Positions 11,089-20,220 of a DNA stretch of 64,000 nucleotides are shown in pieces. The DNA lies in contig NZ_JAIWOY010000002.1 in NCBI RefSeq assembly GCF_020216525.1, positions 248,001 through 312,000 on the forward strand, given 5' to 3'. Positions within the stretch are counted from its first letter, which is position 1. Each line of letters begins with the position of its first letter. The translations under genes and the position numbers were made by a program. The DNA comes from Nocardioides nematodiphilus (GTDB lineage Bacteria > Actinomycetota > Actinomycetes > Propionibacteriales > Nocardioidaceae). The notes below the pieces were generated by a model. The model was not told the origin of the DNA, made no database searches, and saw nothing but the letters and a program-made list of their open reading frames with translations.

Positions 11089-11124
11089 CGCGGCCTCCTC
11101 GCAGCACAACGGAAACACGTACCA

Positions 11125-11157
11125 ACCAAGCGATTGCTACGTTACCAAGCAAGCGTT
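11125..11157. promoter_or_regulatory. Predicted KstR2 operator pair between the SDR operon and echA20
   Basis: Two neighbouring sites. ACCAAGCGATTGCT (11125-11138) differs from the published KstR2 motif AnCAAGnnCTTGnT at one position. ACCAAGCAAGCGTT (11144-11157) keeps the left half-site but has a poor right half. They flank the start regions of the divergent SDR operon and echA20, the latter only 11 bases away. Confidence 0.65.
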
Positions 11158-11168
11158 AGGTTTTGTCC

Positions 11169-11930
11169 ATGCCCATCACCTCGGAACTGCGCGACGACGG
11201 CATCCGCCTGATCACGCTGGACCAGCCGCCGGTCAACGCGTTGACCGTGGCGGGCTGGTTCGACCTGGCCGCCGCCCTCGACGCCGCCAGCACCGATCCC
11301 GCCACCAAGGTCGTGGTGCTGCGCGCGAGCGGGAAGGGCTTCAACGCGGGCGTCGACATCAAGGAGATGCAGACGACCAGCGGCTTCGAGGCCCTCGTCG
11401 GCGCCAACCGCGGCTGCTACGCGGCGTTCAAGGCGGTGTACGAGTGCGCCGTCCCGGTGATCGCCGCGGTCAACGGGTTCTGCGTCGGCGGCGGGGTCGG
11501 CCTGGTCGGCAACGCGGATGTAGTGGTGGCCAGCGACGACGCGTACTTCGGCGTGCCGGAGGTCGACCAGGGCGCGCTCGGCGCGGCCACCCACATGGCA
11601 CGTCTGGTCCCCCAGCACCTGATGCGCACCCTCTACTTCACCGCCCGCACGATCGAGGCCAGCGAGCTCGTCACGCACGGCTCGGTGTACGCCGTCGTCC
11701 CGCGCGAGGAGCTCGACGCGACCGCGCTCGAGCTCGCCGCGGAGATCGCGGGCAAGGACAGCCGGGTCATCCGCGCGGCCAAGGCCGCCCTCAACGGGAT
11801 CGACCCGGTCGACGTGAACAAGAGCTACCGGTACGAGCAGGGCTTCACCTTCGAGCTCAATCTCGCGGGCGTCTCCGACGAGCTGCGTGACGCGTTCGCG
11901 GGCACGAGCAAGGCCGGGGGCGCCCGATGA
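11169..11930 (+). CDS. echA20: Crotonase-fold ring hydrolase EchA20
   Basis: 253 residues of the enoyl-CoA hydratase superfamily, with the oxyanion-hole segments SGKGFNAGVDIKE and NGFCVGGGVGLVGNADV. EchA20 opens ring D of the HIP-derived dioxo-CoA thioester by hydrolysis. The ATG at 11169 (MPITSELRDDG) is preferred to an in-frame TTG two codons upstream. It leads echA20-ipdA-ipdB-ipdC, the same order as Rv3550-Rv3553, with a KstR2-type site ending 11 bases before the start. Confidence 0.87.
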   Translation: MPITSELRDDGIRLITLDQPPVNALTVAGWFDLAAALDAASTDPATKVVVLRASGKGFNAGVDIKEMQTTSGFEALVGANRGCYAAFKAVYECAVPVIAAVNGFCVGGGVGLVGNADVVVASDDAYFGVPEVDQGALGAATHMARLVPQHLMRTLYFTARTIEASELVTHGSVYAVVPREELDATALELAAEIAGKDSRVIRAAKAALNGIDPVDVNKSYRYEQGFTFELNLAGVSDELRDAFAGTSKAGGAR

Positions 11931-12820
11931 GCATGCGCCCGCGCGACAAGCGGATGAGCCTCGAGGACGTCGTCGGACGGCTCGAGAGCGGCATGACGAT
12001 CGGCATCGGCGGCTGGGGCTCGCGGCGCAAGCCGATGGCACTCGTGCGCGCGATCCTCCGCTCCGACCTGACCGACCTCACCATCGTCAGCTGGGGCGGC
12101 CCCGACGTCGGCCTCCTCGCGCGCGCCGGGAAGATCCGCAAGCTCGTCTACGCCTTCGTCTCGCTCGACTCGATCCCGCTGGAGCCGCACTTCCAGGCCG
12201 CGCGGCAGAACGGCACGATCCCCGAGGTCGTCGAGCTCGACGAGGGCATGTTCCAGACCGGCCTGCGCGCCGCCGCCCAGCGGCTGCCGTTCCTGCCGAC
12301 GCGTGCCGGCCTCGGCTCCGACGTACTCGCCAACAACCCCTGGCTCAGGACCATCGAGAGCCCGTACGAGGGGCCGGACGGAATGCCCGAGACGCTGGTC
12401 GCGATGCCGGCCCTCGAGCTCGATGCCGCCCTCCTCCACCTCAACCGCGCCGACATGCACGGCAACGCGACGTACCTCGGCCCCGACCCGTACTTCGACG
12501 ACCTCTTCGCGATGGCCGCCGACAAGACGTACGTGAGCGTCGAGCAGGTTCTTGATACGGCCGGGCTGACGGCGGGCCCCTCGCCTGTGCCCGTGCAGCG
12601 GCTGCTGCTCAGCCGGATGCTGGTCGACGGCGTCGTCCAGGCACCCGCCGGAGCGCACTTCACGTCCTGCACGCCCGACTACGAGCGCGACGAGCGGTTC
12701 CAGCGCGCCTACGCGCAGGCGGCGAAGGACGACGCGGCGTGGGCGGCGTTCGAGGCGCGCTTCCTGGCCGGTGACGAGGCGGCGTACCAGGCGGCCGTGA
12801 AGGAGTTCGGAGATGAGTGA
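11927..12820 (+). CDS. ipdA: Ring-C hydrolase alpha subunit IpdA
   Basis: 297 residues, CoA-transferase family I fold, close to the size of mycobacterial IpdA. It begins by ATGA overlap with echA20 and overlaps ipdB by 8 bases. IpdA and IpdB form the hydrolase that opens the last steroid ring (COCHEA-CoA) rather than transferring CoA. The acidic stretch ELDEG at 103-107 lies where the catalytic Glu of characterised IpdAB is expected; assignment of the exact residue is inference. Confidence 0.87.
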   Translation: MSMRPRDKRMSLEDVVGRLESGMTIGIGGWGSRRKPMALVRAILRSDLTDLTIVSWGGPDVGLLARAGKIRKLVYAFVSLDSIPLEPHFQAARQNGTIPEVVELDEGMFQTGLRAAAQRLPFLPTRAGLGSDVLANNPWLRTIESPYEGPDGMPETLVAMPALELDAALLHLNRADMHGNATYLGPDPYFDDLFAMAADKTYVSVEQVLDTAGLTAGPSPVPVQRLLLSRMLVDGVVQAPAGAHFTSCTPDYERDERFQRAYAQAAKDDAAWAAFEARFLAGDEAAYQAAVKEFGDE

Positions 12821-13568
12821 CCTCACCCGGTCCGAGGTCGTCGCGGCGGCCATCGCCGACTGCTGGGCGCAGGACGGCGAGATCTTCGCCAGCCCTATGG
12901 GACTGCTGCCCACGTTGGGCGCCCGGCTGGCCAAGATGACGAGCAACCCCGACCTGGTGATCTCCGACGGGGAGTCGGTCTTCCTGGCCGCGCCTCCCCC
13001 GCTCGGCTCGAGCACCGGCGCCGTCGAGGGGTGGATCCCGTTCCGCAAGGTCTTCGACGTGGTCGCCAACGGACCCCGGCACGTGATGATGGGCGCGACC
13101 CAGATAGACCGGGAGGGCAACCAGAACATCTCGGCCATCGGCCCGTTCGCCCAGCCCCGGCGCCAGCTGCTGGGCTCGCGCGGCGCGCCGGGCAACACGG
13201 TCAACAACCGCACCTCGTACTGGGTGCCCCAGCACTCCACCCGCGTCTTCGTCGAACACGTCGACATCGTCTCCGGCGTCGGGCGGGCCCGCGCCGAGGC
13301 CGCCGGTACGGCCGCGACCCGTTTCCACGCCCTGCACCGGGTCGTCACCGACCTGGCGGTGCTCGACTTCCAGGGCGCGGGCGGCACTCTCCGGCTCATC
13401 AGCGTGCATCCGGGGGTCGACGTGGAGGACGTCCGGACGGCGACGGGCTTCGACCTGGAGACCGCCGACGAGGTCGGGACCACCCGCGAGCCCACCGACA
13501 CCGAGCTGATGCTGATCCGCGAGGTCCTCGATCCTCGGCGGCTTCGCGAGAAGGAGGTCCCGTCATGA
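12813..13568 (+). CDS. ipdB: Ring-C hydrolase beta subunit IpdB
   Basis: 251 residues, the partner CoA-transferase-like subunit of IpdA. Family features include FASPMGLLPTLGARLAK near the N-terminus and GSRGAPGNTVNNRTSYW in the middle. The start overlaps the ipdA stop (ATGAGTGA) and the end overlaps ipdC by ATGA, so all three should be made in step. Confidence 0.87.
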   Translation: MSDLTRSEVVAAAIADCWAQDGEIFASPMGLLPTLGARLAKMTSNPDLVISDGESVFLAAPPPLGSSTGAVEGWIPFRKVFDVVANGPRHVMMGATQIDREGNQNISAIGPFAQPRRQLLGSRGAPGNTVNNRTSYWVPQHSTRVFVEHVDIVSGVGRARAEAAGTAATRFHALHRVVTDLAVLDFQGAGGTLRLISVHPGVDVEDVRTATGFDLETADEVGTTREPTDTELMLIREVLDPRRLREKEVPS

Positions 13569-14665
13569 TCGACCAGCAGCTGCGCACTCCCCTGACCGAC
13601 CTCGCCGGCGTCCGTCATCCGGTGGTGCAGACCGGCATGGGCTGGGTCGCGGGCCCCTCCCTGGTCAGCGGCACCGCCAACGCGGGCGGTCTCGGCATCC
13701 TGGCCTCGGCGACCATGTCCCTGGACGAGCTGGAGAAGGCGATCGTGGAGGTCGCGGACCGTACGGACCAGCCCTTCGGGGTCAACCTGCGCGCCGACGC
13801 CGGGGACGCCGCGGACCGGTGCCGGCTGCTGATCGAGCACGGCGTGAAGGTCGCCTCCTTCGCGCTGGCACCGAAGCCCGAGCTGATCGCGATGCTCAAG
13901 GAGCACGGGATCGTCGTCATCCCCTCCATCGGCGCACCCAAGCACGCCGTCAAGGTCGCCTCCTGGGGCGCGGACGCGGTGATGATCCAGGGCGGTGAGG
14001 GCGGCGGCCACACCGGCTCCGTGCCGACCACCCTTCTCCTCCCCGCCGTGCTCGACGCGCTCGCCGACGCCGGCACCCCGATCCCGGTCATCGCCGCGGG
14101 TGGCTTCTTCGACGGCCGTGGGCTCGCCGCCGCCCTCTCGTACGGCGCCGCCGGCGTCGGGATGGGGACCCGGTTCCTGCTGACCCGCGACTCGCGGGTG
14201 CCGGATCCGGTCAAGCAGCGCTACCTCGCGGCCGGGCTCGACGGCACCGTCGTCACCGCCAAGGTCGACGGGATGCCGCACCGGATGCTGCGCACCCCGC
14301 TCGTCGAGGAGGTGGAGGAGTCGTCGGTGGTCAAGCGCGCCGTCCCGACCCTCAAGCGCACGCTCGAGTTCAAGCGCACCTCCAAGATGACGTGGCAGCA
14401 GCTGCTCGCCGACGGCAGGGCGATGAGGCACGCGCAGGGCCGCTCGCTGGCCCAGCTCGCGCTCGCGGCCAACACCCCGACGATGCTGCGCTCGGGTCTG
14501 GTCGAGGGCGACACGTCCGCAGGTGTGCTCGCCGCCGGCCAGGTCGTCGGCCTGCTCACCGATCTCCCGAGCTGCGAGGAGCTCATCGATCGGGTCGTCA
14601 CCGAGGCTGTCTCGCGGCTGCGTCGCGGCGCGTCGTACGTCGTGGATGCGGGTCCATTGAGCTGA
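13565..14665 (+). CDS. ipdC: Flavin-dependent oxidoreductase IpdC (nitronate monooxygenase-like)
   Basis: 366 residues, an NMO/enoyl-reductase type TIM barrel with an FMN phosphate-binding region (IQGGEGGGHTGS, VIAAGGFFDGRGLAAALSYGA). IpdC is required in C/D-ring catabolism, acting on the HIP-CoA-derived intermediate. The ATG is chosen from overlap with the ipdB stop. It is last in the echA20 operon; a helicase gene follows after 142 bases, where mycobacteria have fdxB. Confidence 0.86.
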   Translation: MIDQQLRTPLTDLAGVRHPVVQTGMGWVAGPSLVSGTANAGGLGILASATMSLDELEKAIVEVADRTDQPFGVNLRADAGDAADRCRLLIEHGVKVASFALAPKPELIAMLKEHGIVVIPSIGAPKHAVKVASWGADAVMIQGGEGGGHTGSVPTTLLLPAVLDALADAGTPIPVIAAGGFFDGRGLAAALSYGAAGVGMGTRFLLTRDSRVPDPVKQRYLAAGLDGTVVTAKVDGMPHRMLRTPLVEEVEESSVVKRAVPTLKRTLEFKRTSKMTWQQLLADGRAMRHAQGRSLAQLALAANTPTMLRSGLVEGDTSAGVLAAGQVVGLLTDLPSCEELIDRVVTEAVSRLRRGASYVVDAGPLS

Positions 14666-14807
14666 GTCGGCTATCGTTGCTGCATCAGCTCGTTACCGTT
14701 CTCGCCGCGAGTTGTCCGCACGTCGTAGCTCCGGCTCCGTGCGTGGCCGCCCGAAACCTTCGGATACCGGCTGACGGCGAGGCATTGCAGAGAGCGACAT
14801 CAACCGC

Positions 14808-16319
14808 GTGTCTTCCTTTTCCACCCTTGGCCTGCCCTCCAACCTCGTCGAGGTTCTGACCGGTCTCGGGATCACCGAGCCGACCCCGATCCAGGCCGCC
14901 ACCCTTCCCGACTCCCTCGCCGGACGCGACGTGCTCGGCCGTGGCCGCACCGGCTCCGGCAAGACGTACGGCTTCCTGCTGCCGCTGGTCGCCCGCCTGG
15001 CCGCCTCCGGCGCCAAGCCCCGCAAGGGCGCACCGCGTGCCCTGATCCTGGCTCCGACCCGCGAGCTGGTCACCCAGATCGAGGCCGCCGCCGCCCCGCT
15101 GGCCAAGGCCGCCGGCCTCACCACCCGCACCGTCTTCGGCGGCGTGGGCCAGGGCCCGCAGGTCGCCGCGCTGGCGAAGGGCGTCGACATCGTCATCGCC
15201 TGCCCGGGGCGCCTCGAGGACCTCATCGGCCAGAAGCACTGCTCGCTGGCCGACATCGAGGTCACCGTGCTCGACGAGGCCGACCACATGGCCGACCTCG
15301 GCTTCCTCCCGGGCGTGCGCCGCATCCTCGCGGCCACCCCGAAGGACAGCCAGCGTCTGCTCTTCTCCGCCACGCTCGACAAGGCGATCGACGCGCTGGT
15401 CAAGCAGTTCCTGAACAACCCGGTCACCCACCAGGCCGACTCCGCGCAGTCGCCGGTCGCGACCATGACCCACCACGTGCTCCACATCGAGCGCGACCAC
15501 CGGGTCTCGATCCTCACCGACCTCGCGTCGGCCCCGGGTCGCACGGTCATCTTCACCCGCACCAAGCACGGTGCGAAGGCGCTCGCCCGCCAGCTCAACA
15601 AGAACGGCGTGCCCTCGGTCGACCTGCACGGCAACCTGTCGCAGAACGCCCGTACCCGGAACATGGACGCCTTCCACAGTGGCGAGGCGACCGCGCTGAT
15701 CGCGACCGACATCGCCGCGCGTGGCATCCACGTCGACGACGTCGCGCTGGTCATCCACGCCGACCCGCCGGCCGAGCACAAGGCCTACCTGCACCGCTCG
15801 GGTCGTACCGCCCGCGCCGGCAACGAGGGCACCGTCGTCACCCTGATGACCAGCGACCAGGTCAAGGACGTCCGCGACCTGACCAAGGCCGCCGGCATCA
15901 AGCCGACCACCACCCGCGTCAACGACGTCTCGCACCCGATCCTGGTCTCCCTCGCCCCCGGCGAGCGCACCCGGCCGGGCGGCTTCGAGCCCGTCGTCAC
16001 CCAGCCCGAGCGTCGCCCCGCCGGCGAGGGCACCGGTACGCGCAAGTCGCGCCCCGGCTCCCGTGCCCGCAAGCGTCAGGCTGGCGAGGGCTCCGCGCCC
16101 GCGCAGGGCGGTCGCGGCGGCAGCGCCCCGAAGCAGGGCGGCCAGAAGGCCAGCACCGGCAACGGCGGCCAGGCCCGTCGCAGCCAGGGCTCCTCGCAGG
16201 GCGGCCAGAAGTCGGGCGGCCAGTCCCGCTCCGGTGGCCAGGGCGGTCGCCGCGGCGCCGGCGCCGGCTCCAGCCAGGGCAGCAGCCACAGCGCGGCCAG
16301 CTTCTCCGGTCGTCGCTGA
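14808..16319 (+). CDS. DEAD-box RNA helicase
   Basis: 503 residues. Helicase motifs in order: Q motif (PTPIQAATLP), I (GRTGSGKT), Ia (APTREL), II (DEAD), III (SAT), IV-VI (IFTRTKHGAK, HRSGRTARAG). The last 100 or so residues are a low-complexity Gly/Ser/Gln/Arg-rich tail of the RNA-binding type. It unwinds RNA, probably in ribosome assembly or cold adaptation (RhlE/CshA class). The GTG start follows a 142-base leader. It has no link to sterol degradation yet sits inside the KstR2 gene set. Confidence 0.92.
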   Translation: MSSFSTLGLPSNLVEVLTGLGITEPTPIQAATLPDSLAGRDVLGRGRTGSGKTYGFLLPLVARLAASGAKPRKGAPRALILAPTRELVTQIEAAAAPLAKAAGLTTRTVFGGVGQGPQVAALAKGVDIVIACPGRLEDLIGQKHCSLADIEVTVLDEADHMADLGFLPGVRRILAATPKDSQRLLFSATLDKAIDALVKQFLNNPVTHQADSAQSPVATMTHHVLHIERDHRVSILTDLASAPGRTVIFTRTKHGAKALARQLNKNGVPSVDLHGNLSQNARTRNMDAFHSGEATALIATDIAARGIHVDDVALVIHADPPAEHKAYLHRSGRTARAGNEGTVVTLMTSDQVKDVRDLTKAAGIKPTTTRVNDVSHPILVSLAPGERTRPGGFEPVVTQPERRPAGEGTGTRKSRPGSRARKRQAGEGSAPAQGGRGGSAPKQGGQKASTGNGGQARRSQGSSQGGQKSGGQSRSGGQGGRRGAGAGSSQGSSHSAASFSGRR

Positions 16320-16339
16320 CACCTCGCTCCATCACGACA

Positions 16340-16374
16340 CGATCCGCATCCCCGTCCGGGGATGCGGATCGTTT
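16340..16374 (+). terminator. Intrinsic terminator after the helicase
   Basis: A perfect 14-bp stem (CGATCCGCATCCCC, 16340-16353; complement at 16358-16371) with a 4-base loop, followed by TTT. It lies 20 bases past the helicase stop and, being symmetric, could also serve the convergent fadA6 operon. A second 14-base palindrome (GGTCGCGCGCGACC) is at 16388-16401. Confidence 0.85.
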
Positions 16375-16443
16375 GGTTTCAGCGGGCGGTCGCGCGCGAC
16401 CCAACCATCAGGGTGACCCTTCGCGCAGCCCCGCGCGGAGGAG

Positions 16444-17607
16444 TCAGAGCCGCTCGATGATCGTCACGTTCGCCTGTCCCCCGCCCTCACACATCGTCTG
16501 CAGGCCGTAGCGTCCACCGGTGCGCTCGAGCTCGGCGAGCAGCGTGGTCATGAGGCGCGCGCCGGTGGCGCCGATGGGGTGGCCCAGGGCGATGCCGCCA
16601 CCGTTGACGTTCACCCGCTCGTGCGGGGCGCCGGTCTCCTTCATCCAGGCCAGCACGACCGGCGCGAAGGCCTCGTTGCACTCGAAGAGGTCGATGTCCT
16701 CGATCGACATGCCGGCCTTCGCGAGCGCGTGCTGGGTCGCGGCGATCGGGCCGGTCAACATCCAGACCGGGTCGTCGCCGCGTACGGAGAGATGGTGGAT
16801 CCGGGCCCGCGGCGTCAGCCCGTGCTGGGAGACCGCCCGCTCCGAGGCGATCAGCAGAGCCGCCGAACCGTCCGAGATCTGGGAGGCCACGCCGGCGGTG
16901 ATCCGCCCGCCGGGAGACAGCGGCTGCAGGGCCGCCATCTTCTCCAGCGAGGTCTGGCGCGGGCACTCGTCGGTGTCGAAGACCGTGCCGTCCGCGAGGG
17001 TCACGGGCGCGATCTCGCCGGCGAAACGGCCCGTGGCGATGGCTGCGCGGGCCCGCTCGTGGGAGGTGAAGGAGAACCCCTCGAGCTCCTCGCGCGACAG
17101 GCTCCACCTGTCGGCGATCAGCTCGGCGCCGCGGAACTGGCTGACCTCCTGGTCGCCGTACCGCTTCTCCCACCCGACGGCACCGGTAAAGATCGTCTCG
17201 AAGCCGAACTGCTGCCCGACCACCATCGCCGAGGAGATCGGGATGGCGGACATGTTCTGCACGCCGCCGGCGACGACCAGGTCCTGGGTGCCGGACATGA
17301 CGCCCTGCGCGGCGAAGTGCACCGCCTGCTGCGCGGATCCGCACTGCCGGTCGATGGTGACGCCGGGGACGTGCTCGGGCAGCCCGGCCGAGAGCCACGC
17401 CAGCCGGGCGATGTCGCCGGCCTGCGGGCCGATGGTGTCGCAGCAGCCGAGGATGACGTCGTCGACCGCGCCCGGGTCGACCCCGGTGCGGTCCATCAGC
17501 GCAGCGAGCGAGTGCGCGCCGAGGTCGAGCGAGTGCATCGCGGCGAGCGAGCCGCCACGCTTGCCGACCGGCGTACGGACGGCGTCGACGATGAAGGCTT
17601 CGGGCAT
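16444..17607 (-). CDS. fadA6: Thiolase FadA6
   Basis: 387 residues with a full thiolase active site: Cys89 (IDRQCGSAQQA), His343 (GGIALGHPIGATG) and Cys373 (MCEGGGQ). FadA6 cleaves the ring-opened keto-acid CoA late in C/D-ring breakdown. It is the last gene of the leftward operon fadE30-ipdF-kstR2-fadA6, 9 bases after kstR2, the order seen in mycobacteria without the intervening PPE gene. Confidence 0.88.
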   Translation of the reverse strand: MPEAFIVDAVRTPVGKRGGSLAAMHSLDLGAHSLAALMDRTGVDPGAVDDVILGCCDTIGPQAGDIARLAWLSAGLPEHVPGVTIDRQCGSAQQAVHFAAQGVMSGTQDLVVAGGVQNMSAIPISSAMVVGQQFGFETIFTGAVGWEKRYGDQEVSQFRGAELIADRWSLSREELEGFSFTSHERARAAIATGRFAGEIAPVTLADGTVFDTDECPRQTSLEKMAALQPLSPGGRITAGVASQISDGSAALLIASERAVSQHGLTPRARIHHLSVRGDDPVWMLTGPIAATQHALAKAGMSIEDIDLFECNEAFAPVVLAWMKETGAPHERVNVNGGGIALGHPIGATGARLMTTLLAELERTGGRYGLQTMCEGGGQANVTIIERL

Positions 17608-17616
17608 GAGTTCTCC

Positions 17617-18213
17617 TTAGGAGGCGATCCCGTCGAGCAGGATGGTCAGGTACTGATCGGCGACCTGGTCATGGGTGAGGTCCCCGCCCGGGCGATACCA
17701 GCGCACGGCGACCCACACCGTGTCGCGGACGAAGCGGTAGGCCAGCTCGAGGTCGAGATCGGCCCGGAGGGCACCGGACGAGATGCCCTCGCGCAGCAGC
17801 GTCATCCACACCTCGCGCGACTGCTTGTTGCGGTCGGCGAGGTAGGAGAACCGCTCGAGACGGCCGAGCTGGTCGGCCTCGTTCTGGAAGATCGCGACCT
17901 CGGCGTGGTGCTGGTCGATGGCCGCGAAGGAGAGCCGTACGGCCGCCTCGATCTTGGCGCGCGCGGGCTGCTCACTGGCCAGGATCTCGTCGTACGCGGC
18001 GAACAGCTCGGACTGGAAGCTCTGCAGCAGCTCGTCGACCATCGACTCCTTGGAGTCGAAGTGGTGGTAGAGGCTGCCCGACAGGATGCCGGCCGCGTCC
18101 GCGATGTCGCGCACGGTGGTGTTGCGGAAGCCCTTCTCCGCGAAGAGGTCGCCGGCGATGCGAAGGAGCTCCGCCCTCCGATTGGTCGCCTCAGGCGTGC
18201 TGGCTGCTGACAC
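17617..18213 (-). CDS. kstR2: TetR-family repressor KstR2
   Basis: 198 residues. The N-terminal TetR helix-turn-helix (about 12-58) includes GFRNTTVRDIADAAGILSGS followed by LYHHFDSKE, which is the KstR2 signature; the C-terminal domain binds ligand. KstR2 represses the C/D-ring genes and is released by HIP-CoA. The GTG start overlaps the end of ipdF by 23 bases. Being inside the operon preceded by the 20195-20208 operator, it should be autoregulated. Confidence 0.88.
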   Translation of the reverse strand: MSAASTPEATNRRAELLRIAGDLFAEKGFRNTTVRDIADAAGILSGSLYHHFDSKESMVDELLQSFQSELFAAYDEILASEQPARAKIEAAVRLSFAAIDQHHAEVAIFQNEADQLGRLERFSYLADRNKQSREVWMTLLREGISSGALRADLDLELAYRFVRDTVWVAVRWYRPGGDLTHDQVADQYLTILLDGIAS

Positions 18214-18991
18214 TGATCACTTCTCCGGTCAGGTAGGACGAGTAGTCGGACGCGAGGAACACCATCACATTGGCCACCTCCCACGGCTCGGCGGCCCGGC
18301 CGAACGCCTCGCGGCTGGTGAGCTCCTCGAGCAGCTCGTCGGAGGTGACCTTGGCCAGGAACGGGTGCATCGCCAGGGACGGCGCCACCGCGTTGACGCG
18401 GATCCCGTACGCGGCGAAGTCCATCGCGGCACACCGGGTCAGCGCCATCACGCCGGCCTTCGCGGCGGCGTAGTGGGCCTGGCCCTCCTGGGCCCGCCAC
18501 CCGATCACCGACGCGTTGTTGACGATGACGCCGCCCTTGCCGGACCGCTGCATCCGCTGGCCGGCGGCGCGCACGCAGCGGAAGGTGCCGGTGAGGCTGA
18601 TGTCGATCACCTTCGACCACTGCTCGTCGGTCATCTCCAGCATGCTGGCGGTGCCGCCGAGGCCGGCGTTGTTGATCATCACGTCGACGCCGCCCCAGGC
18701 GTCGGCCGCGTCGAACAGGGCATCGACCTGGTCCTGTCGCGTCACGTCGGAGACGAGGGTCCGCACGCGGTCCTCGCCGAACTCCTTCGCCAGCGCCTCC
18801 TGGGCCTCGCCCAGCCGCCGCTCGTGGGTGTCGCCGACGACGACGCCGCGGGCGCCCTCCTCGAGCGCGCGCCGGACGACGGAGGCGCCGATCCCGGCAC
18901 CCGCGCCCGCGGTGACGACGACGACCTTCTCGCTCAGCAGACCGTGGCCGCCCACATATGCGGGGGCGGCGTACAAGGGGACGGTGCTCAT
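18191..18991 (-). CDS. ipdF: Short-chain dehydrogenase IpdF
   Basis: 266 residues. Rossmann motif TAGAGAGIGASV, then NNAGLGG, NNASV and the catalytic HYAAAKAG. IpdF oxidises 5-hydroxy-HIP-CoA to the 5-oxo form. It starts by ATGA overlap with the fadE30 stop codon and runs into kstR2, the same neighbours as Rv3559c. Confidence 0.86.
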   Translation of the reverse strand: MSTVPLYAAPAYVGGHGLLSEKVVVVTAGAGAGIGASVVRRALEEGARGVVVGDTHERRLGEAQEALAKEFGEDRVRTLVSDVTRQDQVDALFDAADAWGGVDVMINNAGLGGTASMLEMTDEQWSKVIDISLTGTFRCVRAAGQRMQRSGKGGVIVNNASVIGWRAQEGQAHYAAAKAGVMALTRCAAMDFAAYGIRVNAVAPSLAMHPFLAKVTSDELLEELTSREAFGRAAEPWEVANVMVFLASDYSSYLTGEVISVSSQHA

Positions 18992-20151
18992 GCATTCACC
19001 TTCGGTTCGCGGGGAAGGCCGAGCACGCGCTCGGCGAGGATGGTGCGCTGGATCTCGTCGCTGCCGCCGTAGATCGTGTCGGCACGGGAGAAGAGGAAGA
19101 GCCGCTGCCAGCGGTCGAGGTCACCCTCAGCGGCCAGGCCCCCGGCGCCGAGGACCTGCATCGCGACCTCACCGAGGCGACGGTGCCAGTTGCCCCAGAC
19201 CAGCTTCGCGATCGAGGGCGCCTGGCCGTCGGCGAGACCGCGCACGACGTTGGCGCGCATCACCTCGAGGTCGACGTACGCACGGGCGAGGCTGTCGGCG
19301 ATCACCGGATCGTCGATGGCGCCGTTCGTACGGGCGAGGTCCAGCAGGTCGTCGAGCTCGCGGGCGAAGCCGACCTGTTGACCCAGGGTGGAGCCGCCGC
19401 GCTCGAAGCCGAGCAGCGCGGTCGCGACCCTCCAGCCCTCGCCCGGCTCCCCCACGACCAGGTCGGCCGCGGTGCGGGCGCCGCTGAAGAAGACCTCGTT
19501 GAACTCCGAGCCGCCGGTCAGCTGCTCGATCGGGCGGACCTCGATGCCGGGCTGGTCCATCGGGACGAGGAGGAAGCTCAGCCCCTGGTGGCGCGTCGTG
19601 CCGGGCGTGGTGCGGCAGAGCACGAAGATCCAGTCGGCCTCGTGCGCGAGCGACGTCCAGATCTTCTGGCCGTCGATCACCCACTCGCCGGCGCTCTCGT
19701 CCAGGCGTGCGCGGGTGGAGACCGAGGCGAGGTCCGAGCCGGCACCGGGCTCGGAGTAGCCCTGGCACCACATCTGCGTCACCGAGCGGATGCCGGGCAG
19801 GAAACGGGCGCGCTGCTCGTCGGTGCCCAGCGCGATCAGCGTCGGGCCGAGCAGCTCCTCCCCGAGGTGGTTGACCCGGGCGGGCGCGTCGGCGCGCGCG
19901 TACTCCTCGTGGAACACCACCTGCTCCTCGAGGGTGAGTCCACGCCCGCCGTACGCCTGCGGCCAGCCGACGCACGTCCAGCCGTGCTCGGCGAGGTGGC
20001 GGTTCCAGGCCAGCCGCTCCTCGTACCGCTCATGCTCGCGACCCGGGCCACCGGCGCCGCGCAGCGAGGCGAACCGGCCACTCAGGTGCTTTTCGAGCCA
20101 GGCGCGCACCTCGGCCCGCAGCGCGTCGGTGCCAGCGTGAGCCTGAGACAT
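18988..20151 (-). CDS. fadE30: Acyl-CoA dehydrogenase FadE30
   Basis: 387 residues, single-domain ACAD with the flavin/substrate segment WCQGYSEPGAGSDLAS and the C-terminal IYGGSDEIQRTILAERVLGLP. FadE30 dehydrogenates the propionyl side chain of HIP-CoA derivatives. It heads the leftward operon, divergent from fadD3, with a perfect KstR2 palindrome in the 69-bp gap. Confidence 0.87.
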   Translation of the reverse strand: MSQAHAGTDALRAEVRAWLEKHLSGRFASLRGAGGPGREHERYEERLAWNRHLAEHGWTCVGWPQAYGGRGLTLEEQVVFHEEYARADAPARVNHLGEELLGPTLIALGTDEQRARFLPGIRSVTQMWCQGYSEPGAGSDLASVSTRARLDESAGEWVIDGQKIWTSLAHEADWIFVLCRTTPGTTRHQGLSFLLVPMDQPGIEVRPIEQLTGGSEFNEVFFSGARTAADLVVGEPGEGWRVATALLGFERGGSTLGQQVGFARELDDLLDLARTNGAIDDPVIADSLARAYVDLEVMRANVVRGLADGQAPSIAKLVWGNWHRRLGEVAMQVLGAGGLAAEGDLDRWQRLFLFSRADTIYGGSDEIQRTILAERVLGLPREPKVNA

Positions 20152-20194
20152 CGGGGACTGTTCCCTTCGGAGTTGGTTGCCGCTACCGTAGCCT

Positions 20195-20208
20195 ACCAAG
20201 CACTTGCT
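20195..20208. promoter_or_regulatory. Predicted KstR2 operator between fadE30 and fadD3
   Basis: ACCAAGCACTTGCT matches AnCAAGnnCTTGnT at every defined base, inside a longer near-palindrome (CCAAGCACTTGCTTGG). It ends 12 bases before the fadD3 start and is 44 bases from the fadE30 start, so one site probably controls both directions. Confidence 0.82.
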
Positions 20209-20220
20209 TGGGAGGTCCGA

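Noticed and set aside
11111..11124. A KstR-like site (GGAAACACGTACCA) near echA20
   Set aside because: Two defined positions miss the motif, and this gap already has KstR2-type sites for a KstR2-class operon.
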